Positions 44,872-56,999 of a stretch of 64,000 nt of DNA are shown here, in pieces; position 1 is the first letter of the stretch, and each line of letters starts with the position of its first letter. The notes beneath the pieces are model-generated. The model was not told the origin of the DNA. It did not search any database and saw nothing but the letters and a program-made list of their open reading frames with translations. This DNA is from Caprella mutica (lineage: Eukaryota > Arthropoda > Malacostraca > Amphipoda > Caprellidae), in NCBI GenBank assembly GCA_947561585.1, contig CANNZV010001143.1:1-64000 (forward strand), written 5' to 3'. The position numbers were made by a program, and so were the translations under genes.

Positions 44872-46003
44872 AATGAGTTCTAGGTAAATTGCTCGAAAAC
44901 AATTGCTCGAAAGACAATTGCTCGAAAGACAATTGTTCGAAAACAATTGCTCGAAAAACAATTGCTCGATTGAACAATTGCTCGAAAGAACAATCGCTCG
45001 AAAGACAATTGCTCGAAAAACAATTGCTCGAAAGACAATTGCTCGAAAACAATTGCTCGAAAGACAATTGTTCGAAAACAATTGCTCGAAAAACAATTGC
45101 TCGATTGAACAATTGCTCGAAAGAACAATCGCTCGAAAGACAATTGCTCGAAAAACAATTGCTCGAACGAACAATTGATCGAATGAACAATTGCTCGAAT
45201 TATCAAATTGCTCGAATGAACAAAATTGCTCGAATTATAAAATTGCACAGTTTTCGATTTTATAAAAGTCAGTTATTCATAAAGTGGAGCTGCACCTAAC
45301 AATGTTTGTTTCTTTTTAGTAATTGATCATTTTAATTATTACTTATTCTGCATAATCTTTTTTATACCGTTTGTGTCATCTCGTATGTACATAACATGTG
45401 AATTGGAATCATGTGGTGAATCAGTACTATTCATGTTTTTTGTTATCATAAAACCCGAAAATATTTGTAGATTAATTTATTATTAGCCTATCTGTATGTG
45501 GCACCTCAATTGGTGAAATAACTCAAAGTTATGGCAGAGTTTTAATAAATCTACAAATTTTTTCGGGTTTTATGATAAAAAAAAACATGAATGGTACTGA
45601 TACACCACATGATTCCAATTCACATGTTACATACTAGATGACACAAACGGTCTAAAAAAATATTATGCAGAATGAGTAATAATTTAAATCATTTAATGAT
45701 CAATTACTAAAAAGGAAAACAAATTGTTAGGTGCAGCTCCACTTCATGAATAACTGACTTTTTATGAAATCGAAAACTGTGCAATTTTATAATTTGAGAA
45801 ATTTTGTTCATTCGAGCAATTTGATAATTCGAGCAATTGTTCATTCGATCAATAATTTGTTCGTTCGAGCAATTGCTTTTCGAGCAATTGTCTTTCGAGC
45901 AATAGTTCTTTCGAGCAATTGTTCATTCGAATAATTGTTTTTCGAGCAATTGTTTTCGAGCAATTGTCTTTCGAGCAATTGTTTTAAAGCAATTTACCGG
46001 CTA
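44872..46003. mobile_element. 1.1-kb foldback element with tandem-repeat arms
   Basis: The left arm (about 44872-45473) and right arm (about 45547-46003) are inverted copies: GGTAAATTGCT at the outer ends, then CAATTGCTCGAAAGA arrays, then a unique part (TTATTCATAAAGTGGAGCTG against CAGCTCCACTTCATGAATAA; AAAACCCGAAAAT against ATTTTTTCGGGTTTT). The loop is about 70 bases. The left array has about 24 units, the right about 14. This is the layout of FB-type foldback elements. No coding frame of its own. Confidence 0.85.
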
Positions 46004-46317
46004 CCAAAAAAATGGGCATTAGATAAAATATATATAAAAAAAAATTTCTGCCAACAAAATAACTTCCTTAATTTCAGTTTCAACATATATAATTATATAT
46101 GTTTAAAGTATAATCAAACGGGATATAAATTAATGGTCACTGGGGCAGCAGAACTTTATTGTTGAATTTAAACGATTTAAATTTTATTGAAAATTTAATC
46201 GATTCATACCTATTTGAAATATCGTTTGATCTGTCTATTATTTCGTATGTTTGCCTTAGCTTATCTCTTAGGCCTTGACTTAACATAACATATTCTTACT
46301 ATCTCCTAACTTTTTTA
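46004..46317. other. AT-rich non-coding stretch
   Basis: Nothing supported. Confidence 0.3.
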
Positions 46318-46510
46318 CTAATTAAATGTTGTCCGGTTACCATGCCAAAAACACATCTTTCTTTAAAATCAGTTTTATTAAATGTTATACCTTCTGTAAA
46401 TGAAATCCAGTATTATTCGGTGGAATCTTCCGTAGTGGATTTTTCCGGCGTTGGTATATTCCAAGGTGAAACTTTCCGTGGTGGAATTTTCAGCGGGGGA
46501 ATTTACCTAG
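46318..46510. repeat. GGTGGAANNTTCC array unit, second copy
   Basis: Left flank ACTAATTAAATGTTGTCCGG, about six units (GGTGGAATCTTCC, GGTGGAATTTTCA and so on), right flank GAATTTACCTAGGACC. Same arrangement as 41037-41292, so both are copies of one element. Confidence 0.7.
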
Positions 46511-48165
46511 GACCGAATGAAATGATAAACAAAGAAACAGAAAATTATAGTGAAAAACTCTGCTAATTATAATTATTTTCAAGTAATAAACATACTGTGA
46601 CTGTTTTTTTGATTCAAAGAAAAAACTGTACATAATTGACTTATTCGATTGAATGTTTTTGAAATGAACGAAATTTCGATATTTCGAAGAAGGAAATGAA
46701 AACACAACATGAAGGTAATTTTAAGGATTCTAGTTATCGAGATATTTTACTATTTGAAAGCTCGAATTCGAAATAAGTTTGACATTTACTTTTTCATTAG
46801 GTAGCTATACTTCAAAATATGGACTCCGATCAGTTCATATATTTTAAACGAATCCGTCACCACGGAAGTGATTTACTTCGGACAACCAATGGATTTTGAT
46901 TCGAATAATCTCACTAATGTGAGATATGCATGCTACTTTGAGCACCTTTGGTGATTGCTACTTTTCAAATAATAGAGAACAAAGTAATTAAATGTAAATA
47001 ACAAAATTCTACTAAAAAAATTTTCCATCTTCTATTTTGATCTATTATCATAATCGTTTGATACGAATATTTGCAAGAAATAATTCCTATTGGATTAAAA
47101 TTGTTCAACACTTTATGTTATACCATAAATATATAACATAAGAATAGATTGCCGTTAGCAATTAGTTAATTTCACTCTATGATATACTGTGACTAAAACA
47201 TTAATGCTGATTAGAAAATAGCATCAAACACTACCAAGTAACTGAATCAAGACCGACACTCCTTCATTATTGTAAGTGAATTCAAAACAAATCATGAATA
47301 ATTCAGTGTGCGATTCTGCCATTCCCCGAATGGTGACTTTCATTTGAATATTATCAAGGCTGCTTAATGTAGCCCCTGCAGCTTTCATTGCAGTATGTTT
47401 CTAGGAATATATCCACATGTTCTGGGTGATTAACTTCTAATTTTTAATGAGTATATTTTCTCTATGTGAAGTACTGTGAAATCTCATTAGTTGGATTAGA
47501 GGAATGTGCCCGTGAACTTTGAAGTTATCACCCTGTATTGAAAGCATTAAATAGAATATAACAATATTACGAGAAGAATAATTAATTAATTATAATCATT
47601 ATCCATTTGAGGTACACATTTATTATTCATTTCCTTATAGAAGACTTCGTGATTGGATAATAATAATTATTAGGTGAATAATATATTGAAACATAACTTA
47701 AACAATATCATATTAAAAATAAATATCACATATCCTGATTTGTTTGAATTTTGTCCCCATTTTAATTTTCAATATCATAGTAACCTAAGAATATAAAATA
47801 TTCTTTTTAAATTATAATCACAAGTTTATTTTTTAATAGAACATCTAAATTATTGAGATAAGAGTATATTGGCCACAATAATTACTGACTGAATCCTTCA
47901 CCGATAATACAAAGTCTGTCTGCCTTAAATGACACCATGACACTACTAAATTAGTCAAATTATTCTGGTGCACTCATTTTGGTGTAGGATAAAATATGTA
48001 CTAAAAATTGGAATAACTTACGATCAAGTGGAATTATTTCACGAATAATTATAGTCCTTTTGATTTAATATCTAATATTTTTATACTTTTTTTTTCTCAT
48101 AATCAAAGAAGAGGATGGCACGACAGATTATAGATAGTTATTTATTTATTTAAATTGTAATTGCT
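46511..48165. other. AT-rich non-coding stretch
   Basis: No supported gene; the less AT-rich patch 47310-47420 could be conserved sequence. Confidence 0.3.
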
Positions 48166-48850
48166 ACATCTGACAACAAGCAGATTGTGATTTTTGGTAA
48201 ATTATTAATATAACTCTCATTGGTACTCCAAATTCTATTAGAGGGTGTTTTTTATTTGTACCTATCCAAAACTTTACTAACTTTGCCTCCAATTGAACAA
48301 TTAGGACAAACTTGGTCTCTATAGACTCCATATTAATAGCGGTTAGTAATATAAACAACTAAGTTTATATTTACTAAATTTAAATAGGACCACCATCAGT
48401 TTCAACAAATAAATTAAAACGCTTCACAGTGGTAACAATGGCTGCCGATATCATTTCTTGGAAACAGGTTCAAACGCTATGGTAATGGCGGCTTTCAACT
48501 GATTCAACAGTTCATACCTCTGTTTATAGAAGATCCTTTTATAAAATGTCAGAGGGAAAAGTCCACCGGAGTCAAAATCCTAAGGTCTTCAGCACCGCCT
48601 CGTCCAATCCACCTTCCCGGATTTTTTTATTTAGCCATGTCCTGACATCCTTAAAATTTTGCCAGTGACGGGGTACTCCATTCTGCATGAAAAAATTCTC
48701 AATGAGAAGAATTGTGGACATCGATTTCATTGAGGGGGAAAACTGCTTTATTTGAAAAATAAGGAGTTTAACCAAGTAGGGTTTAACTTCTTTAGAAAAC
48801 ATCTTCAATAACTTTAGGAGTCAGTTTGGCACCCACAATTGGAGATGTAA
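48166..48850 (-). pseudogene. decayed mariner-type transposase, C-terminal half
   Basis: Minus strand gives FFMQNGVPRHWQNFKDVRTW then LNKKIREGGLDEAV, equivalent to F.QDGAP.H....VR.WLN..FP.RWIGR. Later, in another frame, come ISAAIVTTVKRFNLFVETDG and GPI, equivalent to the V..RL..CV...GGHIE tail. At least two frameshifts, so inactive. The CACCCTGTA word at 49000 may be its upstream end. Confidence 0.6.
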
Positions 48851-49690
48851 CATTGCAGTTTCAAACGAATATAGGATACTTGTTTTATAAACCACATGAG
48901 ACCCCAAACAAAATAGAGTCGATTCAGCCCAAGTTTATCCAAATCGGCATATTGCATGCATAGTTATTCAGGTTTAGAATCGGGATAAATATAAAGATAC
49001 ACCCTGTACTATCAGCATTCATATTATTATGATATTTCAAGCTGTTATTTGTCATCTAAAACAATATGTATATTCCCCTAATCCCACAGTCCATTGACCG
49101 CCAGAAACTTGTTGCACAGTCCCCCCTTTGGGTCTCATCATCGTCATCAGTCCCGAGGAAATCCCAAGACTCTCGTCAAAAGCCCATTTCTCGTCTCCTG
49201 ACGATAATTGCTATAAATATTATAATGGAGATGAGAAAGGGTGAAGAATTCTGCAGTGAATCTGACTGTCTCCTAACTCTTCCTCGGCTAACAATTAAAA
49301 GAATTGAAGTCAATGAACATTGTTAGTATATAAATAGTTAATAACTGATGTTTAACTATTAAATTGACTATTTTTTGTAAGATTAACGTAGCTGCATGGG
49401 AATTTTCATTAATAAGTATGATAAACGATTAAGTACCAATAGAAACATTTATTTAATAATTCTCTTCGATAATTGATGAACAGACTAGTATATCAGGATA
49501 TATATTTCTCATTTCTGTTCTTTTAATTGCATGGTGAAGAGTCTTAAGCACAGATAAAACGATATTATTTGAGTGTTCGGTGTGTATTATCCAAGTGTTC
49601 AACTTCTTCAATAGTAGTTCGAATTCAATTTGGTTTGTTCTAAAAATCAGTATATTTTATATTTCACCTTGGCGGCCATTATTCTAGAAG
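48851..49690. other. non-coding stretch with one unrecognised open frame
   Basis: An 86-codon plus-strand open stretch at 49066-49326 has Ser-rich composition and no recognisable motif or splice signals; I do not treat it as a gene. Confidence 0.25.
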
Positions 49691-50125
49691 ACTAAATTGA
49701 ACTGTGTCTGGAATGAAAACATAGGTTTATGCAGCATTTCCAAGGTCATTTCAGTGAATGATTGTTGAATTTTGCTTTCATGTCATTGATATCCCTTGCT
49801 TGAGTGTGATGAACTTTTGATCTAGATGAATTCCCATAGAAGGAAATCTAAGATGTAAGATCAGGTGATCTTGATGAATATGTGTAACTATCTGATATTG
49901 CCAATTCACTTGCTTGGAAAATATTAATTCAACAACAGCTGTCTGACAGTTCTTGATCAGCGAGGTTAGGAATCCCATAATTATGGTCCTCCACACAGTT
50001 GTTCGAGTTGCATGAAGTAGTTTAATTACTGTCCAGTGAGGGTAAGTGGCACACCAGTAACGACAATAATGTGAGTGTTTACTCCACAGTGGATATTGAA
50101 ATGTTCTTCATCACATAACATTAAC
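49691..50125 (-). pseudogene. decayed mariner-type transposase fragment
   Basis: Minus strand begins LCDEEHFNIHCGVN (like the SDEAHFHL.G.VN block). Further on, mixed frames give DFLLWEFI-SK then AKIQQSFTEMTLEML, equivalent to DFFLWGY.K.KVY and the AI..I..ML..V tail. The middle is lost. Confidence 0.5.
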
Positions 50126-50746
50126 TGCTGAAAAAATCTATTAAATGTATAATCTTGTCCAGCATTTAATTATTATATGCCGTTCTTGTTGCAAATTCGT
50201 TTGCGCTAAATTCTTGGACACGTAGCATTGTTAGGTATAAAATAACAAAATTCTTGAGGCATGAGATTGTTTCAAAAACAACCGAATCCAAACCGAAACA
50301 ATATTCAAACATTTATTAAAATTAAAGTATGAAATGTAAAAAAAAATCGGTTGCGTATGTTATCCTTTAGATCATTTTTCGAACAGAAAGAGATGGTAAG
50401 AAGTAAAAGAGTTAATTTTAAATTTCTTTAATATATCAAGAGCAAATGGATGATGCAGATTAGTTTGAATATTAATGCTATTATTAATTCCCTCCCTCGA
50501 TAGTAATTAAGATAGTGTTCAAAAGCCTCCATCCCCTCTATTTGCATAAAGTTTTCGGTTGTAATCGTGGAGTCAATTTGAAAGGTGTGACAGTTTTGAA
50601 TAGAGTGCTTTGAGGGTCCATGGAAGCTGCTATAGACTCACTAAATTATTCCAATAGGAATATGAGGGAGTGGCAAAATGGAAAGCAATTAACGACACCA
50701 AGGGAAGATAAACTTTCTAAACATTTCACTGTTTTTCCTGTCTTAA

Positions 50747-51260
50747 AGGTCCCCTCCACTCTATTTTTTTATTTCTCTATTCATTAGAACTAAGGTTACT
50801 GGTTATAAAACTACAAACCATTTCAAATTTGGTTTTATAGTTTTATTATAATATGAAATTTAAGATTTTTTTCCGTTCTTTCTTCCACCCTTTGAATTTC
50901 AAGCAAAGAAAAAGGATCAATAATAAATTGAATCTTGAAAAAATAAAAACTGTAATAAAGCTTTTAGACATATTATAAATGGTCTAAATACCATTACCCT
51001 AAAAACAACATCAGGTAGCTAAGAGTGAACCCATAGACCTAATTAGTATTAAATTTTCGATAATACGTGCTAAGTTGGATTGCAGTCTTGTTGTTCTATT
51101 GAATAGTAGAGAAAGCAAAAGTGAATATTTCTTTTTGAATTAATTATGAACAGAATACTTGGTCGATTTCTTTTCTGTTAACTGTTATATATTATATGAC
51201 CTTAGCCCTAAAAAAGTAAAGCAATTCCTGATTTTTTTAAAAATAAAGTAGAGAGGACCT
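50747..51260. mobile_element. TTAA-type MITE, copy 1 (514 bp)
   Basis: TTAA (50743-50746) then AGGTCCCCTCCACTCTA; the right end TAGAGAGGACCT is followed by TTGA, a decayed TTAA. Related over its ends and several inner words to 58051-58590. Non-coding. Confidence 0.65.
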
Positions 51261-51712
51261 TTGAACGCAATAAAATGTTTAGTTAGTGATAATATTTTAT
51301 AAACATTATACCTATTGTATTGAAATATCTAAATTATTTAAAGATGATAATAATAGTATTTGTTGGTGTATGTATAGGGGGAGAAGGGGGTAAACATTAA
51401 ATTATCAAATACTCATAAATTCGAAATGTGCTTTGACATTTTATTCGCCTGATGATCTAAAGAAGCGACGAGTGTATCACATTTCACAATCTATTTCTGA
51501 ATAATGTTTCATAATAGAAGAATGAGGTGATCGCTTGGTTATAAAATCTTCACTTTTTGGTTCTTTTGATGCTATATAAGATTTACATTTTTCAATAATG
51601 AAATAAATACATTCGCTGGAAAACTTGAAAATTAATATGATTGACAGACAGTAGGACTATAAGCTATATTACCATCCCTAGCTTTTATTCTTCATTATTG
51701 ATCATTCTTAAT
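51261..51712. other. AT-rich non-coding stretch
   Basis: Nothing supported. Confidence 0.3.
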
Positions 51713-51960
51713 TATATCTACTTGCAGTACTTGATAGGTGCCTTTTTCTATGTAAGATGTTTACTATATATATTTCCTATACTTGGTAGGTGGGTTTTTT
51801 ATGCTATCTGTATTTTTATATCTATTTACAGTACTTGATAGGTGCATTTTTTATGGTATATTTTTTATATAACTATTTCCAGTATTCGGTAGGTGCCTTT
51901 CTTTATGCTAGCTGTTTATCATATCTATTTCCATTACTTGATAGGTGCTTTTCTTTACGA
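51713..51960. repeat. ~62-bp tandem repeat, about 4-5 diverged copies
   Basis: Units share ATCTATTTCCAGTACTTGAT then AGGTGCCTTTTTTTATG, with period varying between about 58 and 66 bases. Confidence 0.8.
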
Positions 51961-52950
51961 GTGTTGTTCTCAGTAGTGAACAAATAACACTGAAGTACCC
52001 TCATTAACTCAGAATTTTGAAGGCAATTCTCTTTTTGTATTCAATCTAGTGACTCAAGTGCACTAATCAGACTCTATTTTTCTCCCAATGACTCTCAGGC
52101 CAATCATTCTACTCATTATTGACTCTCAACTACGCGGCAGATTGGAATGAAAACACCTTGTCATAATTAAAATATATTTTTATATACTAATATAATTTAG
52201 ATTAATGCAGATAATGAAAAGATTGCTTTTCTAACAATATAGTTCATAATAGACTATATTATGTATTACATCAAATTTAGTGAAATATATGATGTAAATA
52301 GACAAGATTACTATGTAATTTCATTATAAAGCAAAAACAGTTTCCTTGTATTACTGTTTCTTATCAAATATTACCATTGAAATTATGAATGAAAACTGCA
52401 CCAATTACTTTGATAGTACATGCAGGTATTTACTAAACTAAAAAAATGCACTTATATTAAATTACTTTTAAAATAATAATAATTTCAAAACTCACAATAT
52501 AGTAGATGGCATATGGCACTAATGTAGCTTGTTCTATCTGCTAATTTATTGTACTGCACGTTTCATGGGCAGAGGGTTTCGGTATACGCCTCAATATACA
52601 CTTATAGATCAGTCTTTATAGCCAATCAATAACACATACCCAATTAAAAACATTATCCTAAAACTTATCTACATGTAGAAGGAACAATGTTTTAAGACGA
52701 TATTCTTAGTGGTAGTAACCTCTAAATTCCTAACCCTATAGAGGTGCAAACCTCACGATTTAAAAGATCTTGCCTCAAAGCTACTATGGAAATTCACAAC
52801 CTGAAGATCAGGTAATTTAAAATCATGCTATGATTTCACTATTGTTATTATTCAAAGGTTTCATAACAATATCTCTACATAAGACGCAATTATTATTGGA
52901 CTGTGATCATTGTATCATTAAAATTATATTACTCACCCTGACCTTTCCAA
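51961..52950. other. AT-rich non-coding stretch
   Basis: Nothing supported. Confidence 0.3.
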
Positions 52951-53085
52951 TGATTTTTTGCACTTCCCAGCCCCCAGGAAGCGGGGATGGCCAAGTACGA
53001 CCAGTAGAATCCATCCCAGACACATGAGAGGGGAATGAGCTTGGGTAAAATCGACATCCCTCAGGGAGCCTACTCTTCGAGTGCA
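52951..53085 (-). other. GC-rich, exon-like patch
   Basis: Stands out from the AT-rich surroundings. On the minus strand it is open in two frames and ends at a good donor (GTCAGG/GTGAGT at 52933). One frame reads STGRTWPSPLPGGWEVQKII. No clear acceptor and no recognised domain, so it may be an exon, a pseudoexon or a transposon fragment. Confidence 0.25.
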
Positions 53086-53559
53086 AAGATATATATCTGT
53101 TTATTGAATCTATGATGTTCGTGATCGTGTTTATTTGTATTCAACTACTTTTTCAGACGGGTGACACCCATTTGAGGTAAAATATTATGATAGAACCCAA
53201 TTTAGAAACAAATATTTTAGAAACAATATGATTGAAGGAAAATTAAATGAAGTATCATAATTTAAAGTAAAATATTTACGAAACCTCTTTTTTGGATACT
53301 ACTGAAATGTAGTAAAACCATTTGAATTATTTTTATTTGGAAAAAATTATTTAGAACTAAATATTTCAAAATATTCTATTTAGGAAAAAATTAAGTTCAG
53401 TAAAATAATTTGGAATCTCATTTAAACAAGTAAACTATTTAGAAATAAATAAATTAAGAAACGATCAGTTTGGAAGAAAATTTTATGGAAACATCTAAAG
53501 TGAAATAAAATAGAATAGAAACCCCTAGAATGGCGTAATGTTAAATCGAGTAGTGTTCT

Positions 53560-53880
53560 TTGGAGTACGTGTAGTTTGGTGGAGTGTATTTTGGTGTAAA
53601 ATTAGGCTCCGCCCGCCCGTCACGCTAACGACCGCCCACTATTACGTCATTAGTTGTTCAACTCAGTTTAATTTACTGTTGAGTACTGTTCATGCAATTT
53701 TATTTGCATTTTGATACTTTGGATATCATATTGTTGCTTCTATATAATTTAAGAATTCATTATATAGTATTAATATGTCTACCAATACAAACCATTACTC
53801 TCTTATATGAACCGCCCACAACTGACGTCATAACTTAATTTGCATCCTATGTTACATTGCGCTCATCTCTGATGAGTTAT
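53560..53880. promoter_or_regulatory. possible CRE-bearing regulatory patch
   Basis: CGCCCGCCCGTCACG is followed by GACCGCCCACTATTACGTCA, and 180 bases later by AACCGCCCACAACTGACGTC A, so CCGCCCAC with a TGACGTCA-type site occurs twice in the same order. It could be a promoter or enhancer, or two copies of a transposon end. No neighbouring gene is evident. Confidence 0.3.
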
Positions 53881-55610
53881 TTCTCTATACGGCTACAAAA
53901 ATTATTAGTAAGTTATCAATTAAATTTAGGTATATAGTTTTAAATTGAATTGCTAAATAATATTTATCGTAATTAGCATTAATATAATGATTAAATGCTG
54001 TTGTAAAGATTAAACAAGTCTACCCTTGAAATATTAACCAGCCATAGAAAACTATTTATCTCAATAGGATAACCCTAAATTTGATTTAGATTCTATTAAT
54101 CGGTCTAAAGATTTCTATTCTGTCGAAATCGATATAAAACTTCCATATCACAAACAATAAAACTACAAATATAGAATAATTATTATATCTGTGTTATCTC
54201 TGTGTAACCATTTTTTTCTATTTCGTTAATTATAACATATTTTTCACGTTTTTGATCCATGAAAGTTTATAATTGGGGATGTTCTGGGTTGTATCTTTTA
54301 TTTTTGTTCTATCCACTTTACCGATTTTTATTGTTAAAGAAATAGTTCGTAACCCTACATATTCCATAGTCATGTGAAGTAAATAATCGGTAAATTTGTC
54401 ATTATCTAGGAAGGTTGTAATCTAAAACTTCCTATTTATTTACAAACTTCTATACCAGCTTCCTAGTTAACGAAAGCCTTCTATAGAATATTAAATCTTT
54501 TATATAAAAAAATAATGCTCTCAAAAGTATCCTCTCTCTAAACAAAAACATATCGTATGAGTTTTTCTCTTCTCCATAGTTTCCGTAAAATAACGTTCAA
54601 AATAAAATAAAACATGTTTGAATTCCCAAATCTTCTGAACACAACCCGGTGGATAGGACTATCATAATCTATTTTAAGACCTATTTTCTGCACTTTGATG
54701 AGAAATTTCATGGTCACTTTTTGAGTTACATTTGGAAAGATAGAGTATTGGTGTAACTTTGATACATGTGCAATGTATAGAAAGCTGTTAACTAGAAAAA
54801 TGTTAATAATGTATGACATGTTGTCATTAACTAGGAAGCTGGTAAAATACCAGCTTCCAATTAGGAATTTACAAAATAATCCTAAAGCTTTAGTTAAATA
54901 ATGGATTGAATGAAGCAAATTAATTAATAAAGTGATAACAAATTCAATATTTTAATCAACTATAATTAAACTATGAGAATATTACCAAGCAACAGAGAAA
55001 ATCAGAATCATCAATATGAATAAAATTCATTTTTACACTAGGTATACAGATATTTAATAGTTTATTAAACTAAACATCAGACTCAAGTCTGTGTTCCTCG
55101 TGTCTCAAATCTAAATAAAACAATGATAATCAATCAAGTTTAATTAATAGAATGGGCAGGCAAGGAAAAACAGCACACATACGAAAGGCAAATATGTGTA
55201 GTGGTCTAGGAGAAAAGTGAAAAACCTAATGATATAATAACTTAATGGTTGGTGTTAAATGTGTTCAGAGCAACTAAAACACTAGTGCAGTTCACGGGGG
55301 GATATAAGTTCAGAGTTTTCTCAACTGACACTCCTATCACTTACTTGTAGCTCTGCTTACGATTGTTTCACAGGATATTTTTAAGTGAAACACATTTTTC
55401 CATCGGAAAGTAATTTAATAACAATTAATTAACTTATGGAATGTAACATACTGATGAATTTGGAATCAAGATAGCAATAATTAATATAAAATATTTCATT
55501 GAGTGTTCTATCCATCGTAATTAACGAAAAATATTACTTGTAAGAAGTATTATTTCATTTACATACTCTAACTTAATAGGCTGTACTATCCCATCTTACC
55601 ATATCTTCTC
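53881..55610. other. AT-rich non-coding stretch with an inverted repeat
   Basis: ACCAGCTTCCTAGTTAAC (54457-54474) is inverted at GTTAATGACAACATG...TTAACTAGGAAGCTGGT (54826-54844), suggesting a foldback element spanning about 54400-54900. The 126-codon minus-strand open stretch inside has no recognisable content. Confidence 0.4.
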
Positions 55611-55614
55611 TCTT

Positions 55615-55745
55615 ACTGTGGGACAGAGAAGGGACATCCCTCGCTAGCGAGAGACGTGGGATTTCAGACGTCTGAAATCCCACGTGTTCCAATGTCTGAA
55701 ATCCCACTCTCGTCCCACGTCTTAAACAAGCGGGATGTCCCAAAT
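55615..55745. mobile_element. compact foldback element with a perfect 32-bp palindrome
   Basis: ACGTGGGATTTCAGAC joined directly to its complement GTCTGAAATCCCACGT at 55654-55685, with outer arms GGGACATCCC (left) and GCGGGATGTCCC (right) and a further copy of GTCTGAAATCCCA at 55693. GC-rich, non-coding, likely a tiny MITE. Confidence 0.6.
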
Positions 55746-55889
55746 CTGTCACGCGGGGAATACTCCAAGTTTGTCCTACGCCGGATATTAAAAAAGCATA
55801 TTCCTAATATGATATAAAAAATTCTTTGTATTTTGAAAATAAAGTTTCACATCTATAGTTTGTAACCTCTATGTCAACCGTTTGATTAT

Positions 55890-56014
55890 TAGATATTTTG
55901 ACTGGAGCGTGATCGGACCGTGAGCGGAGCATCACTGCTAGTGTGGATTAGCAACGCCCCAGTCGCAGTCCAGTATTATTTTGTGTTTTTTTTTTTAATA
56001 TTTCTATACATATA
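55890..56014. repeat. GC-rich transposon-end-like piece
   Basis: GACTGGAGCGTGATCGGACC and GTGTGGATTAG here resemble GACTGGAGCGAGAGCGGAGC and GTGTGGATCAG at 57632-57665. Both look like ends of one transposon family. Confidence 0.45.
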
Positions 56015-56993
56015 CAGGGTGCTCAAAAAACCCCTGACACATTTCAAAGTTTAATAACTTAAAAACTAAGCAATATATTTACATATAATAAACAGTAAAA
56101 TGAAGAGAATAACTGGGAGTTTTATTTACATTACCATGTAAAAAATGTCAAACTAAATTCTATACTCGATGTGGTCTTCATTTCAGTCGATGCATTCAGT
56201 AATCCGGCGTTTGATGTTGACAAAGACACTTTCACATGTTGCTCTTAGAATGTTGTGAACGAAGTCCTCAATTTACCTCAGATTTTCTGGTTCACTTTTT
56301 GGGACATTGGTGAACACTTTTCTTTACAATATCCCCAGAGAATAAAAGTCTAGAGGACTGAGGTCTGGAGAACGTGAAGACTATGGGAAGTCACTTCTCT
56401 TGGATATGATCCTTTCATTAAACATCTCTTCAAACTTCCTCATAGTCTCATTCACCGTGTGAGGTGTTATACCGTATAAAGAGTCAACTTAAGGTCTTTT
56501 TTTAAGTATTGTTAACATCGATGATGGTTTAATTAATAAAGCCTTAACTCTCTTTCTGTAACTTTCATTAGGGTCTTCAAAAACGGACGTTTCAGAGCGC
56601 TCAGCGCACTGATACTGGTCTTCCAGAGGCTCCATTATTGTGATTGATAATAAATAGATTTGAAGAAGGTTTTTAATTGTGTTTTTTTATGGTGCATAAT
56701 GCACATTGAAGTGAAAACTGAATTTTCCCAGCGTTAATACGAGAGAACTTGCAAGATAATAAAACTCGATTAATTAGCTCATTTCCTGTGGTGAATAAGG
56801 CTTGCCTGCAGGTTTCGGCTTACTTGACAGGGTTAAAAATTAGACAAATATATAGAGCATAGGGTAAATCTGGTATACTCAAAGAAAACTCCCAAGCCTT
56901 AGCTTCATTTTTCAGTTTAGTTTATTTGAAAATGTTGATTAGTTTGAAAGTTATTAAACTTTGAAATGTGTCAGGTTTTTATTGAGAACCCGG
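56015..56993 (-). mobile_element. 979-bp mariner-type element with dead transposase
   Basis: TA-flanked (56013-56014, 56994-56995) with ends CAGGGTGCTCAAAAAACCCC and, inverted, CCGGGTTCTCAATAAAAACC, followed on both sides by TGACACATTTCAAAGTTTAA. The minus strand encodes fragments: an N-terminal MEPLEDQYQCAERSETSVFE near 56632, and a C-terminal DLSPLDFYSLGIL and VFVNIKRRITECID. Most of the catalytic domain is missing, so it is an internally deleted, inactive copy. Confidence 0.75.
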
Positions 56994-56999
56994 TATATA

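Noticed and set aside
44806..45299. Five overlapping frames in the CAATTG array
   Set aside because: Artefacts of short tandem units in the arm of a foldback element.
49066..49326. 86-codon Ser-rich plus-strand frame
   Set aside because: No homology, no splice or polyadenylation context.
52830..53085. WW- or MBD-like domain on the minus strand
   Set aside because: WPSPLPGGWEVQ is only loosely similar, the acceptor is unclear and two frames are equally open.
54538..54918. 126-codon minus-strand open stretch as a gene
   Set aside because: Low-complexity hydrophobic and AT-driven composition, no motif, and it lies between inverted repeats of a likely foldback element.
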